The position numbers and the translations under genes were made by a program. DNA of 64,000 nucleotides, taken from positions 2,542,001 through 2,606,000 of the forward strand of contig NZ_AP029028.1 in NCBI RefSeq assembly GCF_037076565.1. The letters are read 5' to 3'. The notes beneath the pieces are model-generated. The model was not told the origin of the DNA and ran no database searches. It saw only the letters and a program-made list of their open reading frames with translations. Origin of the DNA: Herbaspirillum sp. DW155 (GTDB lineage: Bacteria > Pseudomonadota > Gammaproteobacteria > Burkholderiales > Burkholderiaceae_D). Shown here in pieces: positions 41,694-50,035 of the stretch; position 1 is the first letter of the stretch; each line of letters opens with the position of its first letter.

Positions 41694-42761
41694 ATGGGCA
41701 TCAATGTCTATACCGGCCTGATGGGCTCCGGAAAAAGCTATGAGGTGGTGGCGGAAGTCATTGTCCCGGCCATCGCTAAAGGGCGGCGCGTCGTTACCAA
41801 TGTTGATGGGATCGATGGAGACAAGATTCGCGCCCACATTGAAAAGACGTACAAGCCTGTTCCCGAGCAATTGGGTGAGGTGGTGCATGTGACAAATGGT
41901 GATGTCGCGCTCGCCAATTTCTTCCCCTATTACGACGACAAGAAAGGCGCGCATACCGACACCATTGTGCAGCCTGGGGATTTGGTGTGCATCGATGAGG
42001 CGTGGCGCTTCTGGCCTGCCACTGGTGCGAATCTCTTGCAAGAGCATAAGAGCTTTTTCTTGGAACATCGGCATTTCACGCATGAGAAAACGGGAGTGGC
42101 CTGCGACTTGGTGCTGATGATTCAGGACATGTCCACGTTGAACCGCTTCGTAAAAAACGTGGTGGCGTTCCACATTCGCACGCACAAGAAAATATCGCTA
42201 GGCATGCCCACGCATTACAGCGTGTCGATTTTCGAGGGGAATAAACAGAGCAAAGCAGCGCGGATCAGTGTCGAGCTGCGCAAGTACCGCAAAGATATCT
42301 TTCCTCTGTATTCCTCCTTCAAGGGCGGTGCTGACGGGAAAATCGTCAATGTCGATAAGCGCCAAAACATGCTGGCGCGTAAAAAGATTTGGATGACAGC
42401 GGGGGTTCTGCTGGTGGCCTTGGTGGTTGGGCTGTACAGCATCAATCGTTTTTTTCACCCGAAGCCGGTCACCGAATCGACTCAGGCAGGGAAGCAAGAC
42501 ACGAACGCTAACAACGCCAAGCAATCTGCCGCACAGTCCGCGAAGCCTGCATTTTCCGATGCGTGGCGCATTGTAGGGACGGCGCGCTTCGGCACGACAA
42601 GCTATGTCGTCATCGCGGATGATGCGGGCCGTTTGCGCTATGAATCTCCCTCAATGTTCGTCCAGATGGGACCGCAGACCATTGGGGAAATTGATGGTGC
42701 CAAAGTGACGCGCTATTCCGGCGCGGTTATTCATCCAGTTCATATCGAGGGGAAGAAATGA
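41694..42761 (+). CDS. zot: Zot/pI assembly ATPase
   Basis: 355 residues. The N-terminal zonular-occludens-toxin-type P-loop domain has Walker A GLMGSGKS (residues 8-15) and Walker B LVCIDEAWRF (near 99). One transmembrane helix follows near 233-250 (TAGVLLVALVVGLYSI), then a periplasmic tail. This inner-membrane motor drives virion assembly and extrusion. The gene overlaps the secretin start by four bases. The cytoplasmic part is nearly identical in phage 2. Confidence 0.95.
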   Translation: MGINVYTGLMGSGKSYEVVAEVIVPAIAKGRRVVTNVDGIDGDKIRAHIEKTYKPVPEQLGEVVHVTNGDVALANFFPYYDDKKGAHTDTIVQPGDLVCIDEAWRFWPATGANLLQEHKSFFLEHRHFTHEKTGVACDLVLMIQDMSTLNRFVKNVVAFHIRTHKKISLGMPTHYSVSIFEGNKQSKAARISVELRKYRKDIFPLYSSFKGGADGKIVNVDKRQNMLARKKIWMTAGVLLVALVVGLYSINRFFHPKPVTESTQAGKQDTNANNAKQSAAQSAKPAFSDAWRIVGTARFGTTSYVVIADDAGRLRYESPSMFVQMGPQTIGEIDGAKVTRYSGAVIHPVHIEGKK

Positions 42762-44065
42762 AGCGCATGATTGCTGCATTACTGATGGCATACAGCGCGG
42801 TTGCAGCCGCTGCTCTTGCTGGCCCGTTGCTTCCTCTCATGCCTCTGTCTATGCCGCTTCCGGGCGGTGCACCGCCACAGTCCGATAGCGCAATGGAGTT
42901 CTCGCGGGTGCGTGTGGCCGAAGCGGTCGAAGCGATGTATACGCAGATACTCAAAACGCCCTACCTGATACAGCCTGAAGTCGTAGCCGATGAGCGGCTT
43001 GTCTCGTTCCGCTTCGGCACGGGCGTTTCTGCTCGATCTGAAGTCTCGCGATTCATGAATCTGCTTGGACTGTCTGTGCGCACGGTGAACGGTGTTGATA
43101 TCGTCGGGACTGTGAAAGAAGTGGAGCCGGACAAAGAACCGTTCGTCTATCGACCGAAGTATCGGGATGTGACGTATCTGGTGGAGCTATTGCGCGGTCT
43201 TTTTCCAAAGGGAGAATTCACCTCCGCGCGTTCTATTCATGGCGCGCCGCAAGCGATTACGGCAGATGCAGCCACCGGCCAATCGAAGGCGCCCGCTCCG
43301 GCAGGTTCTGCCGCCTCGCTACTCGATACTGATCCCGATGCGTTGGTGTTCAATGGGACGGAACCAGACATCAAGAAACTGTCCGCGTTGCTTGCGCAAC
43401 TGGATACGCGGCAAGGTGAGGTGATGGTACGCGGCCAGGTGTTTGAGGTGGCTTCCAATGGCGCGGAAGGTTCGGCGTTTTCTCTCGCGCTGCATCTGCT
43501 TGGCGGCACTGTCTCTACCGGGCTCTCTACCCCTTCCACGCTTGACGGTTTCGTGCGGATCAAGAATGCATCCATTGACGCCGTATTTGCAGCGCTCTCT
43601 AGTGACAGTCGCTTCAAGACTATTTCCGCACCTTCGCTGCGTGTGCGTTCTGGTGCCGCTGGCCGCTTCGCTGTTGGTCAGGATGTGCCTGTTCTGGGTG
43701 CAATCAGTTATCCGGGGAATGGAAGCGCTCCGGTGCAGTCGGTGGAGTATCGAAGCTCGGGCGTCATCTTCGATCTAAAACCGATTGTCCGAGAGTCAGT
43801 AGTGGATTTGACAGTCGGCCAGCAGCTGTCAAATTTCGTTGTCACGCAAACCGGTGTCAACAATTCGCCCACGCTGACCAAACGCGAAGTCAGTACGTCC
43901 TTATCGGTCGCTGACGGTGATGTCGTCATCATCGGTGGTCTTGCGGAGAACCGGGAAAGCTCCGGCCGCATTGGCTTCTCTTTCCTGCCTGATTGGATGC
44001 GCTCCAATACCGGCCAGAACAGCAAGACGGAAATTCTCTTGGTACTACAGGTATCGCGCTTGTAA
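42758..44065 (+). CDS. Phage secretin (pIV-like)
   Basis: 435 residues with a signal sequence (MKRMIAALLMAYSAVAAAA), N-domains and a C-terminal secretin domain. The conserved secretin pattern appears as VGQDVPVLGA, VDLTVGQQLSNF and ADGDVVIIGGLAENRE. It forms the outer-membrane channel through which the virion leaves. Having its own secretin means the phage does not need a host type II secretion pore. Confidence 0.95.
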   Translation: MKRMIAALLMAYSAVAAAALAGPLLPLMPLSMPLPGGAPPQSDSAMEFSRVRVAEAVEAMYTQILKTPYLIQPEVVADERLVSFRFGTGVSARSEVSRFMNLLGLSVRTVNGVDIVGTVKEVEPDKEPFVYRPKYRDVTYLVELLRGLFPKGEFTSARSIHGAPQAITADAATGQSKAPAPAGSAASLLDTDPDALVFNGTEPDIKKLSALLAQLDTRQGEVMVRGQVFEVASNGAEGSAFSLALHLLGGTVSTGLSTPSTLDGFVRIKNASIDAVFAALSSDSRFKTISAPSLRVRSGAAGRFAVGQDVPVLGAISYPGNGSAPVQSVEYRSSGVIFDLKPIVRESVVDLTVGQQLSNFVVTQTGVNNSPTLTKREVSTSLSVADGDVVIIGGLAENRESSGRIGFSFLPDWMRSNTGQNSKTEILLVLQVSRL

Positions 44066-44066
44066 C

Positions 44067-44366
44067 TCAGGTGCGGATCAAACGCCCGTTCTTGAACTGG
44101 AAAATCGTATGCAGGATATAGCCATCGTAGTCCATGATCCGCGCCACCAGTTGGCGCATAGTCTTGCAGAAGAATTGACGGCCATCCGGACGTGTCCAGA
44201 TGAAGGCCACGCCCTTGCGCATCAGATTGCGGAGGTACAACGTAAGACGCAATTGCTTCCACGGCGGGACGTAGTTGGACGGGGCCAGCGCCTTACGCGT
44301 GCGCTTGAAATGAGCGAAGTAAGGTTGATACGGGAAATGCAGCAGGGGCAGTTCTGGTTGTACCAT
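44067..44366 (-). CDS. Conserved phage protein of unknown function, 99 aa
   Basis: Convergent with the secretin gene, ending one base after its stop. The protein begins MVQPELPLLHFPYQPYFAHF and is basic and aromatic-rich (WTRPDGRQFFCKTMRQLVAR). Comparing the two phages, this frame differs at only 6 of 99 residues, while the opposite frame differs at about 15. Selection therefore acts on the minus strand. No family is recognised; proximity to the origin suggests a role in replication control. Confidence 0.7.
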   Translation of the reverse strand: MVQPELPLLHFPYQPYFAHFKRTRKALAPSNYVPPWKQLRLTLYLRNLMRKGVAFIWTRPDGRQFFCKTMRQLVARIMDYDGYILHTIFQFKNGRLIRT

Positions 44367-45002
44367 GATCGCGCCTTCGAAGTGGTGTTAAAACTGACCG
44401 GGTTCCTAGATTCGGAGCCCTCCGTAAGACCGGCGGTTTCGGTCGTTTCTACTCCACCGCCTGCCGCCGTTTTCCTGAGTTCTTCGCCCGATGATCGAAT
44501 AGACGGCGCATGAGGCTTTTGCCGCAAGGGGGAAGGTTTGTAAAAGCGCGGTTGCTGGCGCTTTTATGAATGCCCCCTTGCGGCAAAAGACGCGCCGGCT
44601 ATCGTTCATCGAAAAGGCGGAGAACTCTGGAAAACGGTGGCGGGTTGATCGGAGAAACGGCCTCAACTGCCCATGAGTGCAAAGCACTCACAAGTCAGGT
44701 TTTATGCGGTTGATTAAAGGCGCTGCGGCGCTCGCTGAAGGCGGGGAATTTCCGTTACACGTAACGGAAAAGAGGCGTAGCAAGATCGCGCCGCCCGCAG
44801 CTTGCGAGGACGGCGCGAGCGAAGCGAGCGCCTAGACTTGTATTAAGCATACTTAACGGAAACAAGCCTGGCGCGGCGTGCCAAGGCAGACAAACCGAAA
44901 GAGCAAAAAGGGTAGGGAAGGGTAGTCCAGAAAAGAAAATGCCCTGAAAGGACTCGCGATCCGATCAGGGCGTTCATCCAACTAGCTGAGATAGGTGAAT
45001 GA
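44367..45002. other. Origin/packaging region of phage 1
   Basis: No gene is supported here. The region carries several hairpins. A 16-bp perfect repeat TTTTGCCGCAAGGGGG (44517-44532) pairs with 44573-44588 and encloses AAAAGCGC/GCGCTTTT (44542-44565). A 10-bp repeat TTTCCGTTAC/GTAACGGAAA lies at 44749-44770. Smaller ones are at GAGTGC/GCACTC and at GGCGCGAGCGAAGCGAGCGCC (near 44813). They are kept in phage 2 and precede the replication gene, so they probably hold the plus- and minus-strand origins and the packaging signal. Confidence 0.7.
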
Positions 45003-45905
45003 ATGTCTGCAAGTTATACCCCGGATTTTGATCTGTCAAACGTTTCGTTTGATGCCTGCAACGAATTCGAACAAAAGGCTCCCGGCTGGAGCGATGAGGG
45101 CATCAGAAACACGTGGAATGACCGCTACGTCGCCCGCAAGGTCACATATCCAGATGGACAGATGGAAGTGACTGTCTGCCGTGAAAAACACTTCAAAGGC
45201 CCCGCTCCGATTATCGGCAAGCGCACTAAGCGCGGAGAATCTGAAAACCGCGAGCGAAACGAAGCTGTCGCCGCTCGCAATGCCAAGAAAAACGTAAGAG
45301 AGCGCTGCAAGTCCATTGGTGCTGATCGCATGATTACGCTGACTTATCGGGACAATATGGTTGACCGGGAAAAGGCGCTCAAGGATTGGGACAAGTTCCG
45401 GCGTCGCGTTGGAAAGTGCGTCGATTTCCACTACGTGGCGGTGATTGAGGAACAGCGGCGTGGTGCTTTGCATTTCCATGTGGCTGTGCACGGTCGTCAG
45501 TGCTATCAGCTCCTGCGCTCAATCTGGTCAAGCATCGTCGGACTGGATGAACAAGGGCGCTCGATGTCAAACATCGATGTACGCAATCCCTCAAAATTCG
45601 GCTTTGGGAAGTACGGCATACACAAGCTGGCCTCCTATATCGCGAAATACTGCGGTAAGCAGATGGAGTGCCGAGACTTCGATCAAAAGCGTTATTTCTC
45701 CTCTAGGGGGATTCCTAAGCCTGATGTCCATACTTGGAGCATTGCTAGTACCTGTTCGCTTGGCGCAGTTCAAACAGCTTTTATGATCGCTGGTGCCGGA
45801 TTGTTGGATGGCGCGCAGTTTTGGTATAACAAGGCGCTCGATGTTATCTGGATTGCAACATGCCCTTATCATGGCGTGGGAACTTTGGGAGATATCCCTT
45901 TCTAG
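45003..45905 (+). CDS. HUH-type replication initiation protein (RstA/pII-like)
   Basis: 300 residues. The metal-binding HUH motif is ALHFHVAV (about 155-162) and the candidate nicking Tyr lies in YIAKYCGKQ (about 212-219). This is the order of single-Tyr rolling-circle initiators. It nicks the double-stranded form at the plus origin, presumably in the hairpin region just upstream. It is the last core gene before the accessory slot. Phage 2 differs mainly in the C-terminal 60 residues. Confidence 0.92.
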   Translation: MSASYTPDFDLSNVSFDACNEFEQKAPGWSDEGIRNTWNDRYVARKVTYPDGQMEVTVCREKHFKGPAPIIGKRTKRGESENRERNEAVAARNAKKNVRERCKSIGADRMITLTYRDNMVDREKALKDWDKFRRRVGKCVDFHYVAVIEEQRRGALHFHVAVHGRQCYQLLRSIWSSIVGLDEQGRSMSNIDVRNPSKFGFGKYGIHKLASYIAKYCGKQMECRDFDQKRYFSSRGIPKPDVHTWSIASTCSLGAVQTAFMIAGAGLLDGAQFWYNKALDVIWIATCPYHGVGTLGDIPF

Positions 45906-46141
45906 CTTTTTAATTCATCTGCGTGCCCAGGAGATTATTGCCAAATATTCAAACTTGGCTCCTGGCAAGATATAATTAGCTTGACTTAGTTCGTGTGTCA
46001 GGCTCACGCTGATCTAACTTTTAATCCACCGCGTTACTCTGCTCGCTTCTGGATTTTTTTGATTGCGGACTGTGTATCGTAAACGGTTGTAAGAAAACCA
46101 GACCCGAAGAACGTGTGAACATTCACAAAGCGAATTGTTAA

Positions 46142-47536
46142 ATGAAACAACTCAATGGCGCTAAGTTTAATATCGAAAACCTCGGTTATATTAAACGGGG
46201 AGAGTTCGAAGTTAAGCCACTAACTTTGTTTTGCGGGAAAAATAACACCGGCAAAACATGGGCAATGTACGCTCTTTATGGTTGTCTCGATCGCCTCCCT
46301 AGCGGCATGCCTATTCCTGGCCTTGACGAAATCGTGTCTTCATTGATTAAAGAGGGCTCCGCCGTTTTTGATCTGCAGCTTCTGGTGCAAACTCATTATA
46401 AGGACTTAGCTCGCCTTATAAAGCGCGGTTGTCAATTGCGGCTGTCTACCATCTTTAATGCGGAGCAGGTTTCTTTTGATAACACGGTTATCGATTGGAT
46501 GATATCCAAGGAGCAAATGCTCCACGTGATTATGACGGAGGAGCTGGATTTTAGACTGGAACTTGGCAAACAGGTTGATGCGCTGCGGCTTCTAAAACCT
46601 CGTGGAGAAACTACTGTTTCCATTACCTTGTTGGCGGAGAAACTTCCTGATCTAAAGCGTTATCTGTCAGATGTAATAGTTCGTTTTTTGCTGCAGCAAA
46701 AAGACGGAAGAAATGTTTTTCTTGTGCCAGCTGAGCGCAATGGGCTTCATTTATTCTTTAGAGAATTGAGCAGCCGGCGTTCTGCGCTGCTTCATCACGT
46801 CTCTCGCGAAGAGCTAGATGTGACAAAGCTGATTTCAGACATTATGAAGTCCCGCTATGCAGAGCCGATTGCAGATTATATAGATTGGCTTAATGGCCTT
46901 CGTACGCGTAGAAAAACTAAAGGTGCTGAATGCCATGATTCTGCAGACGCTCTTCGCAAGACGCTGATCGGAGGAAAATACGAGGTGGATTCTGAGGGCG
47001 TAATTTCCTTTACGCCTCGCAAAATTCGGGGGCAGCCATCTGCAGAAAAGATGTCGCTGCACCTTACATCTTCTGCTATCAAAAGTTTATTTGGTATTTG
47101 GTTTTTCTTGGAACATCAAGCTAAGCCAGGCGATATTTTGATGATCGATGAGCCAGAATTGAATTTGCATCCTGCCGCTCAGAGAGAGATAGCTAGACTA
47201 CTGGCAGCGGTGGCTAATAAAGGTATTACAGTTATTGTCAGTACTCACAGTGATTATTTTGTGCGTGAGATTAATACGCTAATAATGCTTTCTAAGGCCC
47301 ATCCTCGCCGCGACGAGCTAATGCAGAAATATGGATACGTCCCTGAACAACTTTTAGAGTTGGATGACGTCGGCGCATATTATTTTGACGAAACAGGAAT
47401 TAATCCAATGCAGGTGAACGAGGAAGAGGGGATCTTCGTGGAAACTTTCGACCAAGTTATACGAGATCTGAACGATACAAGTGACGATATTTACTACCAA
47501 TATCGTGACGACCAAGATTTATCTGATCTAGTTTGA
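46142..47536 (+). CDS. AAA15/ABC-type ATPase of a candidate defence cassette
   Basis: 464 residues. The P-loop FCGKNNTGKTWAMYALYG (Walker A GKNNTGKT, residues 32-39) opens an SMC/ABC-like ATPase. Walker B is GDILMIDEPELNLHP (near 330-343) and the H-loop STHSDYFVREIN near 366. A helical insert lies in between. There is no TOPRIM domain after the ATPase core, so it is not an OLD nuclease. The gene is visibly more AT-rich than the phage backbone and has no counterpart in phage 2. It is followed seven bases later by a predicted nuclease gene. The pairing resembles Septu/PARIS-type defence modules in outline only. Confidence 0.85.
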   Translation: MKQLNGAKFNIENLGYIKRGEFEVKPLTLFCGKNNTGKTWAMYALYGCLDRLPSGMPIPGLDEIVSSLIKEGSAVFDLQLLVQTHYKDLARLIKRGCQLRLSTIFNAEQVSFDNTVIDWMISKEQMLHVIMTEELDFRLELGKQVDALRLLKPRGETTVSITLLAEKLPDLKRYLSDVIVRFLLQQKDGRNVFLVPAERNGLHLFFRELSSRRSALLHHVSREELDVTKLISDIMKSRYAEPIADYIDWLNGLRTRRKTKGAECHDSADALRKTLIGGKYEVDSEGVISFTPRKIRGQPSAEKMSLHLTSSAIKSLFGIWFFLEHQAKPGDILMIDEPELNLHPAAQREIARLLAAVANKGITVIVSTHSDYFVREINTLIMLSKAHPRRDELMQKYGYVPEQLLELDDVGAYYFDETGINPMQVNEEEGIFVETFDQVIRDLNDTSDDIYYQYRDDQDLSDLV

Positions 47537-47543
47537 GGGTAAC

Positions 47544-48110
47544 GTGGGGGTGAAATTATTCCAAGGATTGGTGGCGCAGGCTTGGCATTTGGACAGGGAC
47601 GGAAGTAAGTGGATTGTGAGAGAGGGGAATAAAGGCTCGAATAATAAAGAGGTTCATGTCCACGGGTGCTCTTGTGTCGCCTTTTCTCTAGACCAAAAAG
47701 GGAAAGATGCTTTTCCGATGTTAACTGGGAAGTTCCCGGGTATGAAAAGCGTATGTGACGCCATGATCGTCGCAGTCTGTGACGGTAAGACATATTTTTG
47801 CGCTATGGATCTAAAATCGTCCAGTGCTAACGGTGCGACTAAGCAATTGGAATCTGCGAGACGAACGTTTGAGTGGTTGGTTGGAATGGCTGACTTCACA
47901 AAAGCCTGGAGCAAGGGCGATTTGAGTCAGCATATTTTTTTTGGCATAGTTAACATGGCTCCGAGAAATATTGTCAGAAAGTCGACCTCACGTAGGTCGG
48001 CTGAAATCCCTCCGCCAGAGCCTTCTCCGTATGGCAACTACATGTACTTCAAATTGACAAATCACCCGAGGGTAGATTTATATTCTTTGATTAAAAGAAT
48101 CGACCCTTAA
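47544..48110 (+). CDS. PD-(D/E)XK-like protein, partner of the ATPase
   Basis: 188 residues from a GTG at 47544 with GAGGG upstream, seven bases after the ATPase stop, so translation is probably coupled. The segment CDAMIVAVCDGKTYFCAMDL ending in K91 places Asp72, Asp89 and Lys91 in the spacing and strand context of a PD-(D/E)XK nuclease core. No HNH, TOPRIM or RloB motif is seen. The base composition matches the ATPase gene and not the phage core. The nuclease assignment rests on the motif alone and is tentative. Confidence 0.6.
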   Translation: MGVKLFQGLVAQAWHLDRDGSKWIVREGNKGSNNKEVHVHGCSCVAFSLDQKGKDAFPMLTGKFPGMKSVCDAMIVAVCDGKTYFCAMDLKSSSANGATKQLESARRTFEWLVGMADFTKAWSKGDLSQHIFFGIVNMAPRNIVRKSTSRRSAEIPPPEPSPYGNYMYFKLTNHPRVDLYSLIKRIDP

Positions 48111-48375
48111 AAAAGAAGCTCCATTGATTTGGGGCTTTTGTTGATTTGCATTGAAAACTGACCCACTTTCCCAGGAAATTTGCATCCAAAGTTGACCTTC
48201 GCCGCTACATCCGATCCGATGACAGCGAACCTGCTTATCCAGCAAGGCGCTCGCCAAGCTCGCTCGATGACTTCAGCGCCAGGCTCTCCGCTTGACTCAG
48301 CGCAGACGCGGTCAAATCTCGGAAGCAAAGAAGGACCCTGAAACAGATGTTCAAGGGTGCGTTGCGCTGAAAAGA
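48111..48375. other. Intergenic stretch with a possible IS21-like terminal fragment
   Basis: No gene is supported. The piece around 48157-48202 reads TTGAAAACTGACCCACTTT and then AAAGTTGACC, a pattern reminiscent of IS21-family end sequences. No transposase is present. The stretch is missing from phage 2, so it may be a scar of how the cassette arrived. Confidence 0.25.
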
Positions 48376-48398
48376 AAAGCCCCGGATTCCGGGGCTTT
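48376..48398. terminator. Bidirectional terminator, phage 1
   Basis: The stem AAAGCCCCGGA pairs with TCCGGGGCTTT across a one-base centre. It lies between the accessory cassette and the convergent DUF1640-like gene. A related hairpin sits at the same place in phage 2 (57617). Confidence 0.85.
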
Positions 48399-48424
48399 GT
48401 GTTTGGTAAAGAGCAGGGCGCTTG

Positions 48425-48709
48425 TCAGTGGAAAATCTTAAACAAAATCCCCACGGTGCCAGCCAGCATAAAACCCAGCATCCATTTAAGCAGTTCGAAT
48501 TGGCCGCGCACCTCCGCGAAGCTGGTTGCTACTGAGGCGAAGTTGTTTGATACTTCGGCTCGGAATGCGTTTAGGTCTGATTTGGTTACGAGTTCGCTGT
48601 TCATGGCTTCTGCAAGACCGGTTGCGTGGGCTTCGGCTTGGTCCCTGGGAATGCCAGCGGCTTCAAGTCGTTTGACGTATTCGTGAGTATCAAAGAGTGT
48701 AGTTGCCAT
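48425..48709 (-). CDS. DUF1640-like coiled-coil membrane protein, 94 aa
   Basis: Begins MATTLFDTHEYVKRLEAAGI, has a central helical region with heptads (VSNNFASVATSFAEVRGQFE) and one C-terminal transmembrane helix (LLKWMLGFMLAGTVGILFKI). This is the DUF1640/CCDC90-like build seen in several inoviruses. The phage 2 copy lacks 14 residues of the coiled coil. The function is unknown; superinfection control or a membrane scaffold are possibilities. Confidence 0.75.
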   Translation of the reverse strand: MATTLFDTHEYVKRLEAAGIPRDQAEAHATGLAEAMNSELVTKSDLNAFRAEVSNNFASVATSFAEVRGQFELLKWMLGFMLAGTVGILFKIFH

Positions 48710-48739
48710 TGGGCTGCTTTCAGTCAGTATAGCACCGTG

Positions 48740-49084
48740 TTAGCGGGCGCTGGTTTGGGTGAATTCGGTGTCTGGATTCGAGAGCGTTATCGAGGCGCTT
48801 ACCGGGCTGGTTGGCTTGGGAAACGTCAGTACATCTGCGGTAGCGATGGCCAGCTTTGTCTTGAGCGGAGTGAAGCCCATTTGCCGGAGGCGATCCTGGT
48901 ATTCGTAGTGCTGCAGCCTGAGGATTTCAGGAACCCACCACGGGATTTTTGTGCGGCCAGTTAGCCAATTTTGGACAGTTTTCTCTGATCTTTTTAGACG
49001 TTTTGCTATTCGACGCACGGAGTCGCCTTGCATCCAAAATTCTAATTCGCCTAGGTGGCCGTAGCGGGTGTTCGGATATCTCAC
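48740..49084 (-). CDS. DUF3653-like DNA-binding protein, phage 1
   Basis: 114 residues from a GTG at 49084 with a perfect AGGAGG eight bases upstream; this start aligns with the ATG of the phage 2 homologue, while the longer frame to 49255 runs through the dif-like site. A helix-turn-helix is visible (VRRIAKRLKRSEKTVQNWL), followed by the family's PWWVPEILRLQHYEY. Such proteins sit at one end of many inoviruses and are probably regulators. It is transcribed towards the terminator. Confidence 0.8.
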   Translation of the reverse strand: MRYPNTRYGHLGELEFWMQGDSVRRIAKRLKRSEKTVQNWLTGRTKIPWWVPEILRLQHYEYQDRLRQMGFTPLKTKLAIATADVLTFPKPTSPVSASITLSNPDTEFTQTSAR

Positions 49085-49182
49085 GCTTCCTCCTGTTCTC
49101 AGTGATTGGGAATATGAGTGGCAAATGCAGATCAGTAGTTCTGCGATCGGTCTTTGCGCACTCGCTTTTGCTCGCCCGTCAA

Positions 49183-49210
49183 ACTTCGCATAATTTGTAT
49201 TTACCGAAAC
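49183..49210. other. Hybrid dif-like site between the two phages
   Basis: The XerC arm is ACTTCGCATAA (two changes from dif) and the centre TTTGTA is identical to dif. The XerD arm TTTACCGAAAC is diverged. It marks the junction of phage 1 and phage 2 and shows that the second integration reused the XerC half. Confidence 0.82.
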
Positions 49211-49220
49211 CGACGAATTA

Positions 49221-49276
49221 GTTACTGCGCCACTCGCTGTATTTGATTCCAGCAAGTGTTCGCCAAACGCAGTAAC
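49221..49276. repeat. Phage-end hairpin, phage 2
   Basis: The arms GTTACTGCG/CGCAGTAAC are identical to those in phage 1 at the same distance from the dif-like site, while the enclosed sequence has diverged. Conserved arms with a changed loop suggest that the structure itself is maintained. Confidence 0.5.
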
Positions 49277-49545
49277 GCTTCAAAAGACGGCGAAAATTTA
49301 TCGGTAATTGCGCTTAAATCTCTCTTGGTCAGCTTTCGATTCGCCTCATGCTCGGCCAGCACCAACAGCACCTTTTCTGCGTTTAGCCCCGTCTCTTTAA
49401 CCAAAATTAAAGCCGTATGGAAGTCGGGGGTTCGCGTTCCTTTTACATAGTTGTCCAAGGTTTTTTGAGGAATTCCCCATTCTTTGGCAAGGCTGTTCAC
49501 TGTTCGTCCCTTGACGGCCTTCGCTATTAATTCTTCGTAGTTCAT
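49222..49545 (-). CDS. Phage 2 repressor (XRE/HTH-like)
   Basis: 107 residues starting MNYEELIAKAVKGRTVNSLA at an ATG (49545) with GGAG eight bases upstream; an upstream TTG at 49557 is in frame but overlaps that site. A helix-turn-helix is likely at NSLAKEWGIPQKTLDNYVKG. Only the first 30 residues and the very end resemble the phage 1 repressor. Its DNA targets also differ, so the two phages are expected to be heteroimmune. Confidence 0.8.
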   Translation of the reverse strand: MNYEELIAKAVKGRTVNSLAKEWGIPQKTLDNYVKGTRTPDFHTALILVKETGLNAEKVLLVLAEHEANRKLTKRDLSAITDKFSPSFEALLRLANTCWNQIQRVAQ

Positions 49546-49559
49546 ATAAAACTCCAATT

Positions 49560-49660
49560 ACAAAGTTTGTACGTTTGGGCTAACATTGGCCTCGAGTTAG
49601 CTCATTCGTACTTAGTTCATTTGAGCTATTCGTACGATATCACAAGTACGCGTGTACTAA
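49560..49660. promoter_or_regulatory. Phage 2 operator region
   Basis: Related half sites occur in both orientations: GTACGTTTGGGCTAAC (49569-49584), its inverse GTTAGCTCATTCGTAC (49596-49611) and a third, TTGAGCTATTCGTAC (49621-49635). None resembles the TTAACCA/TGGTTAA sites of phage 1. They probably bind the phage 2 repressor. Confidence 0.65.
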
Positions 49661-49721
49661 GCGAAACGGCTAGTCTCGCGAATTTTCACTTTTTTCTATT
49701 CAGTCTAGAGGCTCGAAGAAA

Positions 49722-50033
49722 ATGGCTAAATCCATCATTGAAATCATCCACGTTGTTCCTCTGTCCGGTGTCGGTAAAAAGTCCGGCAACGCTTACGACA
49801 TGCGCTTTGCGCAATGCATCGTCCATCACGTCAACAAAGAGACCGGCCAAGTGGAGCCGCTTGTTGGTGAACTGCTCCTACCGAAGCAATACAACGATAT
49901 TCCGCGAGGGATGTACGAAGTTGATTTCCGCCTGTCGGTTGCACAAGACAAGCGCATCCAGTCCGTGGTGGATTCCATCGTTCCCTACGTACCAAAGGCC
50001 GCACCAAAAGAACCAGCAAAAGCTGCGGCCTGA
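49722..50033 (+). CDS. Single-stranded DNA-binding protein, phage 2
   Basis: 103 residues, differing from the phage 1 protein only near the C-terminus (DSIVPYVPKAA in place of DTIVPYSPKAA). The ribosome-binding site and start are the same (GAGGCTCGAAGAAA before the ATG). It would be interchangeable with the phage 1 protein for coating viral single strands. Confidence 0.85.
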   Translation: MAKSIIEIIHVVPLSGVGKKSGNAYDMRFAQCIVHHVNKETGQVEPLVGELLLPKQYNDIPRGMYEVDFRLSVAQDKRIQSVVDSIVPYVPKAAPKEPAKAAA

Positions 50034-50035
50034 CC

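Larger units (their letters stand above)
38150..49193 (+). mobile_element. Inovirus prophage 1 (about 11.0 kb)
   Basis: A complete filamentous phage lies between two dif-like sites. The order is repressor (leftward), then ssDNA-binding protein, small virion proteins, major coat protein, pIII-like adsorption protein, pVI-like, Zot/pI, secretin, a leftward small gene, origin region, HUH replication protein, accessory ATPase/nuclease cassette, and leftward DUF1640-like and DUF3653 genes. All core genes are intact. It encodes no integrase and relies on host XerCD. The end points are set at the XerC cleavage side and are approximate. Confidence 0.93.

Noticed and set aside
49085-49255. Longer start of the phage 1 DUF3653 protein
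   Set aside because: It would run through the dif-like site. GTG 49084 has a perfect AGGAGG and aligns with the homologue's start.
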